DNA from: a virus
Reading direction: 5' to 3' (one strand)
DNA: 64,000 nucleotides
IMG/VR virus record: IMGVR_UViG_3300009182_000042
Location: 20,053-84,052 of that record
The notes beneath the pieces were generated by a model. The model saw only the letters and a list, made by a program, of their open reading frames with translations, did no database searches and was not told the origin of the DNA. Positions 12,901-18,608 of the stretch are shown piece by piece. Position 1 is the first letter of the stretch, and the number at the start of each line of letters is the position of its first letter. Both the position numbers and the translations under genes were made by a program.

Positions 12901-13263
12901 ACTGCTAGTTTGAACGCCAGTGCGTTTAACTTGGCTGGATTACAGAGTTTGACACTGGGAGCGGTATCAGTTGGTGTGGGATCCGCTACTATTACAAGTT
13001 TCAGTACTGATCCGTACTTTACTGCTAATAGTGACAACATTATTCCTACGCAGAAAGCTATCAAGAGCTATATCACAGCCCAGATAGGTGGTGGTTCTAG
13101 TAGCTTGAACGTAAATACATTGACAGCGGGCGTGATATTCATTGGTAATAATCAAATATATAACACTACCGGATATCAACAGATATACGTAAGCAGTAAA
13201 ATGCTATTCACAGGTGGAATTGATGGGGCACCAGTTGCTCTTACATTCTTCGCACAAAGATAA
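919..13263 (+). CDS. Giant modular adhesin / tail-fibre-like virion protein (4114 aa)
   Basis: One of the largest phage ORFs one can expect, in one uninterrupted frame. Visible modules: about seven W..(S/T)Y..GD.V.YGG..Y.A units (residues ~11-54, 65-99, 203-238, 258-294, 314-348, 361-394, 589-621) resembling CBM5/12 carbohydrate-binding repeats; a pectin-lyase-like opening (VYVSSATGVDT, ~689-724) and a beta-helix-like stretch (~2213-2391); many Thr/Ser-rich units carrying GGLT..TTYYVIGSS or PAGYNGTY-type motifs; propeller-like W..(V/I)AYG.G.FVAI repeats (~3145-3195 and 3423-3691); and a C-terminal domain (~3843-4114) shared with the preceding gene. No signal peptide is seen. Start ATG follows a ribosome site and late promoter. 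Role inferred: surface polysaccharide recognition by the virion. No catalytic site was identified. Confidence 0.85.
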   Translation: MAEYKLGRIKFVYQGTWTGSSTYVVDDVVSVGGKTYICIVSNTSSAVFATDLASSYWSLVADGTRWTGTWANATYYQLGDQVLYGGIVYQATTAHTSATATATLTATGFTVSGGTATLTYASQVVQPFLVGATITLAGFTPTQTSGTVNTVNTTFTVVTCTTTQVTFALTGTYTVSVLGTVAGASQLGLELNQANWTAFASNINYLSTWSVNTRYKVNDLVTYGGYTYIATTAHVSANTTALGLEQDQAKWSTFNPGLSYQGAWSGSSVKYRLNDIVKYGASLFICTTAHVSSATFSTSNFATFVNGLQYVPGGSNAWSSATTYVTGDIVTYGGNLYVASQIASNQNPTTATTYWNLYTGGFSYQGAWTGVTSYKIGQVVNLGGYTYLALADNTQNVLTLTGTTVTTNIITLSASTTALVANLPVVFASTVGGLTGSQTYYVIGSSITANTFQVASISGGVSPVTLSTTTGQSVSVTTQPQPPFATYWSRLNSGIRYNPTTGTYNAVSATNVTGTGTSATFNVTASKTTYSVTLASGGSGYSSTGGSNTIKIVGTSLGGLSPANDITITITGQSSGAITTFTSVGYAVTWSTAVSYVLGDVVYFGSNSYICVSGHVSASGNKPDADTVGAYWNLLAAGNESAVLTVTGDLFYYGSTGPTRLPIGTDGQVLRVNSNTPSWAYYGQINNIVYVSSATGVDTLATSQGTTLDKPWRTIQFACQQVENGYLNLNLGNLIQINKQFLLKEVNNFVLYNYTFNITATTTSTNLITVGGSSTIAQTTTTNLYSNMPVVFNVTAGGLTAGTTYYVIGSSITSTQFQVATNPSTSGAQTAVTLSTTSTANLGQYVYSQSKTERDTGFIVDGIIFDITHTGNSKTIANALTYFNSAGTGYTSGVLAYDISPFVKALNYLSTLITSNVGANTAPGTNYQTTISSAVTVTGASGTGAIATITFSAQSYAYNVGSQITVASVSPAGYNGTYVVLSSTTTSVSYANTTTASYISGGTVNYTRATQQINTTYTAEAAALTRIPVLVGLVTAPLSLGNTTPITGILANATTTISVKTGTYNEVLPIVVPSYTVVYGDELRSSTVQPAVANITLANDKPKTIVALTRLQTQLGNLLQNTSITGSTGNTQYLSVSASTGAASVATLTFAAQTTAPFSVGQYITVSGFTSSAAGYNGSYAVTACTTTTVSYANATTASTSGSPIVSGQNTQLSVADVGSSTAVNTINTFTSSINNMIFNGIAQVPAISITTVTGYNSSFLPGHSTGVTQITSNYGFIKAELTAFMNTNYSSVWSSLGVAGQQIYLLQIQYILDGMQYDMAYGCNNQSIINGSSYYSLNINQIPLVNQPAYLATFQRLQAIVGQIVRAQSVAATAGNGATQTTGSDAGVAPAAFASARIADVIYWFTNGNANSTVNTITGSISGTTLTVSSQTSAVAPGTLLTGTGINGMYIVNQISSSAGAQAATTYSSGGGNGTSTFVVASATGIAAGQFITGTGIPAGTYVASTYSSGSTTVPIANYFGSPVTFTLQASGAYLFYPANTAGTYTLSITGGTGTAFTSLSTFTPVNSGAYTLVGSNALQLAYTQLQARATEIASDTQVFVAKYNQQYNISATLTSRDAGLIVNALSFDVLFTTNFNTIAVGRAFNRSNTSAQAVVNNVNNQLYATTAAINFIGFKAKMIAAAGGQVQAQTLIDDIIYRINGQATTTLTTATVSTNVLTASSTSAMAVNQPVSFTNLPANINTTVTSTLAAFAGSITATATVALTGVGTITSNGGGSFTFGTAQSAGTFYVGQVLTPTGSLSGITWTGYTAGTSYVVSVTNGTSTVTLTTVTGNVLTVTQGTASGITFNTYLATITTTGLVIGSAIALSSTGFGGLTTATTYYVIGFGPTASASCALSATAGGNSVALSNGSGTMIAQTTTNLLNLTGYVGTLGITVGQQCYFSGGTYAGISPYQLYYIVSASGTGITVSTTSGGSSVTISTVSSGSMTLTVNAAGGIWANNQYYINTIPSSTTFTITNSYKSGTAYTITNTASSMTATATFGPTATVLYYNSPMIHGSVTYNGTLTTVNAAEIIRANVGFLSAEATAYVAASYGGSISSTAATTNLITTSGNHNFTVGDPVQFSGSVVGGLSAATTYYVLTVNSNTTFTVSLTQVSQGTQTAVALTNTSSAFTVTYFNTAQSYITSFLNGMIYDLQYTGNSRSLRAVELYNNAVGSSTISNMFLVRNGSGLRNMTLSGITGTLSAANAYGTKRPTGGAYTSLDPGFGPNDTSVQILTRSTYVQNCTMFGYACVGAKVDGALHSAGNKSIVSNDYTCVIGDGIGWWNTGTGSLAELVSVFNYYSYSGYLAELGGRIRATNGNSSYGTYGVLAEGTDTFETPIYANLNNRAAAATITTVVTDSTTQILRFEYGNAGINYTNSVPTVNGSGYNAVAFQDEFRDAAVFETRLIDPNNTGLTGGTSYVSAVNVGQTNANGVGYQLIAAADTALTGGYNGMKVQITAGTGVGQVANILAFNNASKYAQIIRPTFATLPVTASTNATAASSSSAFIATYAGRYPTLVAPVMGSGSYVAGMYLTSSGTVTAGTYITAINTGSITSASIASSTFSSTGSIGASITGAGTAANPWIATITGMSSTSSFVVGAQITATNGTGTLYGSTPTSVIVASVPSTTSITYSVIGGTIPTTGTVTNIQQTMLSGSAFANLLPGMVLSGGSVIASYVAGQVTATGTALATATMTGTISTNTLTLATFTVGSIYTVQVGQYVAQISGIPAGTYITAVNPATGVITINTTLYGAVSGSNSTYTAGGAGTYALTANSFTTVTGAPTTGTQYLLNTAQTQIAATVTGTQNTLTVASNASLYNTMPLYLGTAVAPLSGVAISATGAISFTSTTTALPANTQVVISGANVGTGIVATGTFFVAASPSPTTTGVTLLTALSGGTTISTTAGTVVTSGNLSSVNIGSSGNLTFTALGAALPAGTPVVISGSNGGGGTIANGTYYVAVTPTPTSSAITLVTTSGGSTSPTTTSGTPSGLTFAFSLVNPLTFTYTLTAPFGLSSFSVYYVNGITNSNGAASTTFSVTTTASGTSPVAVNSITGQNVSLYAAGWDHVVPGSVINNTTDLTSAYIIEPSISYTGPGYTGVARSLATSASYVGVAYGSGNYVAVSTGATTTQYSTTGRAWANGGALPSATSWNAVTYGGGQGAQATVTVGGFGGSGAVLTAVVVGGQVTGITIVNGGFNYNTVPTITITPVSGGSGASAICTVLNGTITTATMVINGSGYASGATVAVVTSAVSAVTTVTRGQNYGYNSTTPSVTLSAPFSGTVWSSGGSGTSGSYYYFVNTGVTPNVTNYYQATSTGTFTTSGPTHTTGTVANNTVNLLYVGTQATVTPTLTNNGISSYTVTVAGFGYSTVPTITIADLSARFVAISTTTAGANVAPTGVAGAWNSMTLPSAGYNAIAYGLGQYVVVGGTAGAGIIASSSDGINFNARTVPAGASAQYFSAVAYGSTGTGASGNTSTGLFVAIPLYGNTPVTSTNGTTWAIPQTAGGSNVTLPASLAWSGIAYGNGRFVAIASNSSSIAYSLNGGGAWNLSTVAGGSGLPGVYSWSSIAYGEGQFVAIAANSAVSATSWDGINWTIQTLPATQNWSSVAFGNPLAATIGYNPLFVAVANTAGTSAAVIHTGATPQGRVKVTSNAVSEIRVIEPGSGFAKGIVTATTATTNVITADNIENLSANQPVEFNTVSAGGLALQTTYYVIGSSITTTSAPAGTFQVATTSGGTVPVTLTTTSPTGMTYTTGPIVTITDPNRINAALVRVRTGDGVLGNPSFPNRGAANATATANTVGDGYSDIYQTSTFINISNLYTLPTAGANVQFASISNVWYKLVAVTNLLGIPGNYTATFQINPGLSVYLAPTTGNLITTRLKYSQVRLTGHDFLYIGTGNQTQTNYPYVNVSSAVSANQTLGSVGGRVFFTSTDQDGNFNVGNLFGVQQSTGTASLNASAFNLAGLQSLTLGAVSVGVGSATITSFSTDPYFTANSDNIIPTQKAIKSYITAQIGGGSSSLNVNTLTAGVIFIGNNQIYNTTGYQQIYVSSKMLFTGGIDGAPVALTFFAQR

Positions 13264-13284
13264 AAATTTTGGAGAAATAATAAC

Positions 13285-13635
13285 ATGGCAACAGGACGAT
13301 TTACAACACCACAAACAGCAGGGTCAGTACAGGTAACCAACTCAGGTTACACTGTGCTGTATACTGTACCCAACAACACTTATAGCATTTTTAATGTGTC
13401 GTTAACCAATTCTAGTGCTAGTGCAGTTACAGTAAAACTGGCAATATGCACAACAGCCAACGTGGCATCCCCATTAGCATCAGACTTCATTGAAAGTTTG
13501 ACTACTATTGTTGGGTATGGTGTATTTGAACGTACAGGTTTGGTAATGCAGGCAGGTTTGAACATTGTGTGTCAAGCCAGCGCGGCATCTACTGTAAACG
13601 CAACTGTGTACGGTATTGAAACATCAACACAATAA
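13285..13635 (+). CDS. Small virion-type protein, beta-rich (116 aa)
   Basis: The gene lies 21 nt downstream of the giant adhesin with a good ribosome site (ggagaaat). It encodes a Thr/Ser/Val-rich protein without Cys-rich motifs, membrane segments or recognisable catalytic residues. The predicted alternation of hydrophobic and polar residues suggests a beta-sandwich. Proteins of this style (starting MATGRFTTPQ, with a SGYTVLYTVP segment) often accompany fibre genes in large phages as decoration or fibre-tip proteins; this is an analogy, not a demonstrated homology. It is co-directional with both flanking fibre genes and probably co-transcribed with them. Confidence 0.6.
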   Translation: MATGRFTTPQTAGSVQVTNSGYTVLYTVPNNTYSIFNVSLTNSSASAVTVKLAICTTANVASPLASDFIESLTTIVGYGVFERTGLVMQAGLNIVCQASAASTVNATVYGIETSTQ

Positions 13636-13659
13636 TAGGAATACAAGAGAGAATAAATT

Positions 13660-15603
13660 ATGGCACGTTATAACAGCTCAGCAGTTGCTACACTAAGTTC
13701 GGCAACGGTTATCACAACTCCAAGTCAGGGGTTGTTGACAGAATTGGTCGGATCACCGCCTTATGCGGTGCAAATTCCCGATCCAACTATTTGGTATGGT
13801 CAAACACAGACCTACTATAATAACTCAGGAGGTGTTGTAACACTGAATACTCCTGCCGGTACATTTATTGGTCCAGGAAGTTCAGGCAGTTCAAGTTTAC
13901 AGATGCCCAATCAAAGTGTTGTGGTATTGGCATCGGACACTACCAAATATGTTATCTCATCATTCGACGGCGGCCCAACTTATGCTCAAACTGGTAACGG
14001 TAACAGCAGTAGTTATGCATTGTTGTTGAACGGTGACTTGGTGCAAAGTGCATCAACCATGAACTTGGTCAACACCAACACCACAACTGTCAACGCATTT
14101 GGCGCAGCCACAAGTATCAATATTGGTGCTCCATTCAGCACAACAACCTTTAACGGCAGTGTGTTCGTCAAAGGCGGCTTGGTGCAAGTCAACTCCAGCA
14201 GTGTGTTGGTAGAAGATAAAAATATTGAAATTGGTTATATCAACCCTATCAGCTACGGCGGCGGCACAATAACAACCATCGGTGGATCCATTTCCGGTTC
14301 AACCACATTTACCAGTATTAGTGGTACAAAGATTGCCGCAGGTTATACTGGCACAGTGTCTGGTGTGAGTCAATTCAGCACCAGCGGTGCTGGCACTGGT
14401 GCAACATTCAACATCACCATAAGCGGTGCTGGCACAACATACACTGGTGTTACCACAATTACGGTGGTCGCCGGCGGCGTGGGTTATGCACTGGGTGATA
14501 CTGTAACCATTGGTGGTAGTGTGTTTGGCGGCTCAAGTGCCAACGGTACCAACAACCTGACATTCACAATCAGCAACGTGAACGCCAGTCCTTGGTATGC
14601 CACAATTACAGGCATAACCAACACCACCAACTTGGTGGTAGGCAGCGCAATCAGTGCCACAAACGGTACTGGTAGTTTTGGTTCTGGTAATACTTCTCAG
14701 TTGGTTTTGAGCAATCTAAGTAGTACCAGCATACAGATTGTGGTCACAGGCGGCACAACGCCAGTAGCGGGTACAGTTACCAATATTACACCGGGTTCCA
14801 ACGATGCTTATGCCAATGACGGTGGTATCAAGCTGTATGGCTCAACAAACAAAACACTGATTTGGTCGCTGAATTCAGTTGGACCAACCAGTGGCAATAC
14901 TGGCCAACCATCATGGACCACCAGCGAAGGCTTGTCTTTCAGAAGTGCCACTGCCAGTAACTTTGGTATCCAAACATACCCTGGATCGGGCACTGGTTTT
15001 AACATATTAACCAACGGTGTAACCAACGGCACAGTCAACATTGCTACTGATGCAGTAACTAATAACCTGTTCACAGCTGGTACTGCAAACACCATTGGTG
15101 CATCTGGATCTGGCACAACTACTATTAGAAATACCACTTTAACATTCAGCGGTACCACTCTAAATGCAACTGCCATGACCAACTTCAACGGTAAAACTAC
15201 TGGTTGTTTCATGTATATTGGTAGCCTGGCTATTGGTACAACCAACAATCCAGGTGACGGTCAGATCAATGCAACCAGCAACATCATAGCGTATTACTCA
15301 GACGACAGACTAAAAACACGATTGGGCACCATTGAAAATGCTCTTGAAAAATTGGAAACACTAACTGGTTTCTACTATGAAGCCAACGAAACAGCACAGG
15401 CACTGGGTTACAAATCAGTGCGTGAAGTAGGTGTGTCAGCCCAAGATGTGCAAAAGATCCTACCAGAAATTATCAAGCCAGCACCTATTGACGCTAAGTA
15501 CATGACAATTCAATACGAAAAGTTAACACCATTAGTAATTGAAGCAGTTAAGGAACTGAGTGCCATGGTAAAAGAGTTGAAAGCCAAGATTGATAAGGAA
15601 TAA
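13660..15603 (+). CDS. Tail fibre with C-terminal S74 intramolecular chaperone domain
   Basis: A 647-aa protein. Residues 1-540 are low-complexity Thr/Gly/Asn-rich fibre sequence with repeats such as NTTTVNAFGAATSINIGA that are shared with the fibre near 57-58 kb. The C-terminus (about 546-647) is a Peptidase_S74/endosialidase chaperone domain: YYSDDRLK places the expected Ser-Asp cleavage pair at S547-D548, followed by LTGFYYE, GVSAQDVQ and the terminal amphipathic helix region QYEKLTPLVIEAVKEL. In this family the domain trimerises the fibre and then cleaves itself off. The stop codon overlaps the start of the Cys-rich gene (TAATG), implying translational coupling with the maturation cassette. 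Confidence 0.9.
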   Translation: MARYNSSAVATLSSATVITTPSQGLLTELVGSPPYAVQIPDPTIWYGQTQTYYNNSGGVVTLNTPAGTFIGPGSSGSSSLQMPNQSVVVLASDTTKYVISSFDGGPTYAQTGNGNSSSYALLLNGDLVQSASTMNLVNTNTTTVNAFGAATSINIGAPFSTTTFNGSVFVKGGLVQVNSSSVLVEDKNIEIGYINPISYGGGTITTIGGSISGSTTFTSISGTKIAAGYTGTVSGVSQFSTSGAGTGATFNITISGAGTTYTGVTTITVVAGGVGYALGDTVTIGGSVFGGSSANGTNNLTFTISNVNASPWYATITGITNTTNLVVGSAISATNGTGSFGSGNTSQLVLSNLSSTSIQIVVTGGTTPVAGTVTNITPGSNDAYANDGGIKLYGSTNKTLIWSLNSVGPTSGNTGQPSWTTSEGLSFRSATASNFGIQTYPGSGTGFNILTNGVTNGTVNIATDAVTNNLFTAGTANTIGASGSGTTTIRNTTLTFSGTTLNATAMTNFNGKTTGCFMYIGSLAIGTTNNPGDGQINATSNIIAYYSDDRLKTRLGTIENALEKLETLTGFYYEANETAQALGYKSVREVGVSAQDVQKILPEIIKPAPIDAKYMTIQYEKLTPLVIEAVKELSAMVKELKAKIDKE

Positions 15604-16124
15604 TGATGTCAGATCAAGACAATAATCAGCCAGTCGATCCAAAAGCAATCCAACCGCAGACCATTACTGGCGGTACTATTTCGTTCGCCAACATTACAGC
15701 TGAAATTGGGCAGGGTAACAGCAATGTGGGTTTGCAATTTTTGAACACCTATGTTGCACCCAGTCTAACTGGATATTTTCAAAATGCTCCCAACGGTGGC
15801 AACTGTGTGGGCTACAATAGCAACTGCGGGTCAACTCCACGTCCCACATTCCGTAGCACATATCCTGACATGAACGAATTTAGGAACTTAACTTATTTCA
15901 ATAGTCAAAACAAGGGACAATGTAACAACGGTAATTGTACCAACAACAACTGTAACTGCGGAAATATCGCCTGCTACAACTGTACTATCAATGGTCGTAT
16001 TAACTGTCAGAATTGTGACGGACAAGCATGGCTACAAGCTAATTGTAACTGCGCCTGTACAATGAATTGTAATTATACCAGCTACAGCGTGGCTTGTAAT
16101 TGCAACTGCAATTGTAATTGTTAA
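15603..16124 (+). CDS. Cys/Asn-rich virion-like protein, candidate radical SAM substrate
   Basis: A 173-aa protein in two halves. Residues 1-~65 contain TGGTISFANITAEIG, close to the (S/G)xISF..I..E(F/I)G motif common in phage tail and fibre proteins. Residues ~66-173 carry 19 Cys, 17 of them after residue ~105, mostly as NC/CN pairs and ending in a run of alternating Cys and Asn. The start overlaps the fibre stop (TAATG); a second Met follows directly. The radical SAM/SPASM gene begins 17 nt downstream. Precursors of Cys-derived thioether peptides (sactipeptides, ranthipeptides, SCIFF) pair a leader and a Cys-rich core with such an enzyme, so this is a plausible substrate. Metal binding or a plain disulfide-rich tip are alternatives. 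Function not established. Confidence 0.75.
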   Translation: MMSDQDNNQPVDPKAIQPQTITGGTISFANITAEIGQGNSNVGLQFLNTYVAPSLTGYFQNAPNGGNCVGYNSNCGSTPRPTFRSTYPDMNEFRNLTYFNSQNKGQCNNGNCTNNNCNCGNIACYNCTINGRINCQNCDGQAWLQANCNCACTMNCNYTSYSVACNCNCNCNC

Positions 16125-16141
16125 TACACTAAAGGTAACCC

Positions 16142-17599
16142 ATGAAATTTGAAATATTAGCATCACGGAACAAAGACGACGAGAAGATATTTTATTACGA
16201 TAACCAAACAAACACGCTGAGTGACGAAACTGGGTTTGTTTATGAGTATCCCCATGCTCTGGCCAGTGTTACACATACTCACGTACAAAAACCCTATGTT
16301 AGTTTTGATAAAGATCGTCCTCTTAAAAAATCTAAATCCGCACGTATAGTAAAAATTCAGATGGGGCTTAGTTGCAATTACAGTTGTGACTATTGCAGTC
16401 AGAAATTTGTAGAACGTCCAAAAGAAACCAACGCCAAAGATATTGAAAATTTTATGGAACTGTTCAACAACCTGGAGTTTGATGAACAACAGGGACTAAA
16501 GGTGGAGTTCTGGGGCGGCGAGCCGTTTGTGTATTGGAAAACCATGAAGCCCCTGGCTGAAGCGATTGCAGATCGTTTTGAAAGCTGGCAGAAAAAACCC
16601 ATGTTCAGTGTGATTACTAATGGTAGTCTATTGACTGAAGAAATCTGTGCATGGTTATACAGCATGAATTTCAGTATAGCTATCAGTCATGATGGCCCTG
16701 GTCAGCATGTGCGTGGTCCAGATCCATTTGATGATCCAAAAAAGCGTGAAATTGTGTTGGACCTTTATCAGATTCTTAGACCTTTAGATCGTATCAGTTT
16801 CAACAGCATGCTCAACAGCAAGAACACCAGTCGCAAAGAAATTTATGATTGGTTTGTGGAATTCACCAACGATCCAAGTGTTGTACTGGGCGAAGGTGCA
16901 TTTGTTGATGCATATGATGCAGATGGTTTAGAAAACTCAATGAAAACCAAAGCTGAACATTTTGCTTTTAGACAACGTGCTTTCGGAGAAATTTATGGCT
17001 CCGCTGGTGATATTGGATTCACCGGCATCCTACAAAAAGTAGATAATTTTACTGAAGCTGTGCTTACACATAAAAATGCAGAATTTTTAGGGCAGAAATG
17101 CGGTATGGACGACGAGGGTGTTATAGCATTTGACCTAAAAGGCAATGTTATTACCTGTCAAAACGTCAGTGCATTGGAGATTGGCAAAAACGGTGAATCG
17201 CATCTGGGTGGAAACCTTGCAGATCTAGACAGTGTGGAAATCAAAACTGCCACTCACTGGAGCAATCGTAAAGAATGTAGCGGTTGCCCAGTGCTACATA
17301 TTTGTCAAGGGGCTTGTATGTTCCTAGACGGTGAATATTGGACTGCCAGTTGCAACAATGCATATAGTGATGCTATTCCCCTGTTTGCCACCAGCATTAT
17401 GAAAATAACCAACGGGTATATTCCTATGACTGTAAAAAGTGAAGAATTGCCCTTAGAAAGACAGGATATCTTTGGGACTATGATGAAACACCAAGAATGG
17501 ACACCAAAAAAGATAATCCCCATCAAAGTTGTAAGCGAAAAAGTAGCTGTTATTGACAATGTCGAAGTCTACGGACAAAGCACTGTGATAAATAGTTAA
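16142..17599 (+). CDS. Radical SAM/SPASM peptide-maturase-like enzyme
   Basis: A 485-aa protein. The radical SAM CxxxCxxC motif is C78-C82-C85 (GLSCNYSCDYCSQ), binding the 4Fe-4S cluster that cleaves S-adenosylmethionine. The GGEP-type motif (EFWGGEPF) and ITNGS and SHDGP motifs follow in normal order. The C-terminal third has a SPASM/twitch-type Cys set: C320, C339, then a CSGCP...C...C cluster and a final C near NNAY, suited to bind auxiliary clusters. Residues 1-70 form an extra N-terminal region. SPASM enzymes modify peptides or proteins (anSME, sactisynthases, PqqE); the preceding Cys-rich gene is the obvious candidate partner. Ribosome site aaggtaac. A late-type promoter box for the next gene lies inside its 3' end. 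Confidence 0.88.
   Translation: MKFEILASRNKDDEKIFYYDNQTNTLSDETGFVYEYPHALASVTHTHVQKPYVSFDKDRPLKKSKSARIVKIQMGLSCNYSCDYCSQKFVERPKETNAKDIENFMELFNNLEFDEQQGLKVEFWGGEPFVYWKTMKPLAEAIADRFESWQKKPMFSVITNGSLLTEEICAWLYSMNFSIAISHDGPGQHVRGPDPFDDPKKREIVLDLYQILRPLDRISFNSMLNSKNTSRKEIYDWFVEFTNDPSVVLGEGAFVDAYDADGLENSMKTKAEHFAFRQRAFGEIYGSAGDIGFTGILQKVDNFTEAVLTHKNAEFLGQKCGMDDEGVIAFDLKGNVITCQNVSALEIGKNGESHLGGNLADLDSVEIKTATHWSNRKECSGCPVLHICQGACMFLDGEYWTASCNNAYSDAIPLFATSIMKITNGYIPMTVKSEELPLERQDIFGTMMKHQEWTPKKIIPIKVVSEKVAVIDNVEVYGQSTVINS
17587..17594 (+). promoter_or_regulatory. T4-late-type promoter box GATAAATA inside the 3' end of the radical SAM gene
   Basis: GATAAATA lies in the last codons of the radical SAM gene and ends 27 nt before the ATG of the Ig-domain protein, so that gene may be transcribed independently as a late gene. 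The match is to the T4 late consensus; activity is inferred. Confidence 0.4.
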
Positions 17600-17621
17600 A
17601 GAGAGCACAAGGAGCCATAAA

Positions 17622-18602
17622 ATGAATTTGTATATTTCCACACATTGTCGTAGATATTATGCTGTTGAAGCAGTTGTTACCTCTGAAGGGATCGAATATA
17701 AAACTTATCCAGCATATCTAATATCAGAACTGAAAAAATACTGGGCCTCCTTGGCAAACAGTGGTATTCCGGGTACTTTGATTTTTGATGATCAACATCC
17801 TATGATTACCCCTGATATGAAACCACTGTGGACTACAGATACTGTTGCTGTGTATGATGTGCAAGTTGCAAACAACACCTATACCAGCGGAGTTATAGAT
17901 TTTCAATTGGATATAAAAAATAATAATGATTATAGCGATCATGCACAATACGATATATATTCTCCAGGGTGCCTGGCTGTAACAACGGTATTTGACGAAC
18001 ATAGAGACAAACATAGCAATGATATTATGAGCTATAGCGCAATGACCAAAGCACAGACAGTATCCAACGGTATATCTAGAGGCTACATGATTCCGATACA
18101 TAACTCTGTGGCACAAACATCTCATTCAAGAATGAAGCCGCATGTGCATCAGCGTTTGACAGGCAATGCACCTATGATCAGCATCATGGTTCCACTAGCA
18201 GACATGGACCCAACAGATTGGGAGATTGTGTTCACTGTGGCAGAAGAAGGACTGCTACGTGTGAACGGCAATACTGTTGAACCAATTCCAGTGGGATACC
18301 TATTGAATCATATGCCTAAAGTATGGTTTAAGAAAAACACTGCCACCGTAAACACTAATAATTTTGTTGATTTAGAATTTTATTTAGGCACTGCTAGCGG
18401 AAGCCCGATTACTGGCCACGATGCAACAGTGTATATCAAAACCACTGGCGGCCAACTCAATAAAACTCAAGTGCGAACAGTTAACGGAGAAGGTAAAGTG
18501 AAACTGATTTCAAATCATTTGGAATCAGGCGATGTTATCAAAGTAAGTGTTGGCTTTCAATACTATTCCGGCACAGATGATTGTATTGTTACAGTCAAAT
18601 AA
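17622..18602 (+). CDS. Unknown protein with C-terminal Ig-like (bacterial Ig type) domain
   Basis: A 326-aa protein with ribosome site caaggagcc. Residues 1-~235 match no family I recognise; they contain a Met/His-rich stretch (HSRMKPHVHQR) and FTVAEEGLLRVNG. Residues ~240-326 look like an invasin/BIG-type Ig sandwich: LEFYLGTASGSPITGHDATV..., KVKLISNHLESGDVIKVSV and a YYSGTDDCIVTVK ending. The gene sits between the radical SAM enzyme and the halogenase-like enzyme and may be a partner or a second substrate of the cassette, or simply a virion protein. It has no signal peptide. Confidence 0.65.
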   Translation: MNLYISTHCRRYYAVEAVVTSEGIEYKTYPAYLISELKKYWASLANSGIPGTLIFDDQHPMITPDMKPLWTTDTVAVYDVQVANNTYTSGVIDFQLDIKNNNDYSDHAQYDIYSPGCLAVTTVFDEHRDKHSNDIMSYSAMTKAQTVSNGISRGYMIPIHNSVAQTSHSRMKPHVHQRLTGNAPMISIMVPLADMDPTDWEIVFTVAEEGLLRVNGNTVEPIPVGYLLNHMPKVWFKKNTATVNTNNFVDLEFYLGTASGSPITGHDATVYIKTTGGQLNKTQVRTVNGEGKVKLISNHLESGDVIKVSVGFQYYSGTDDCIVTVK

Positions 18603-18608
18603 CATGGC

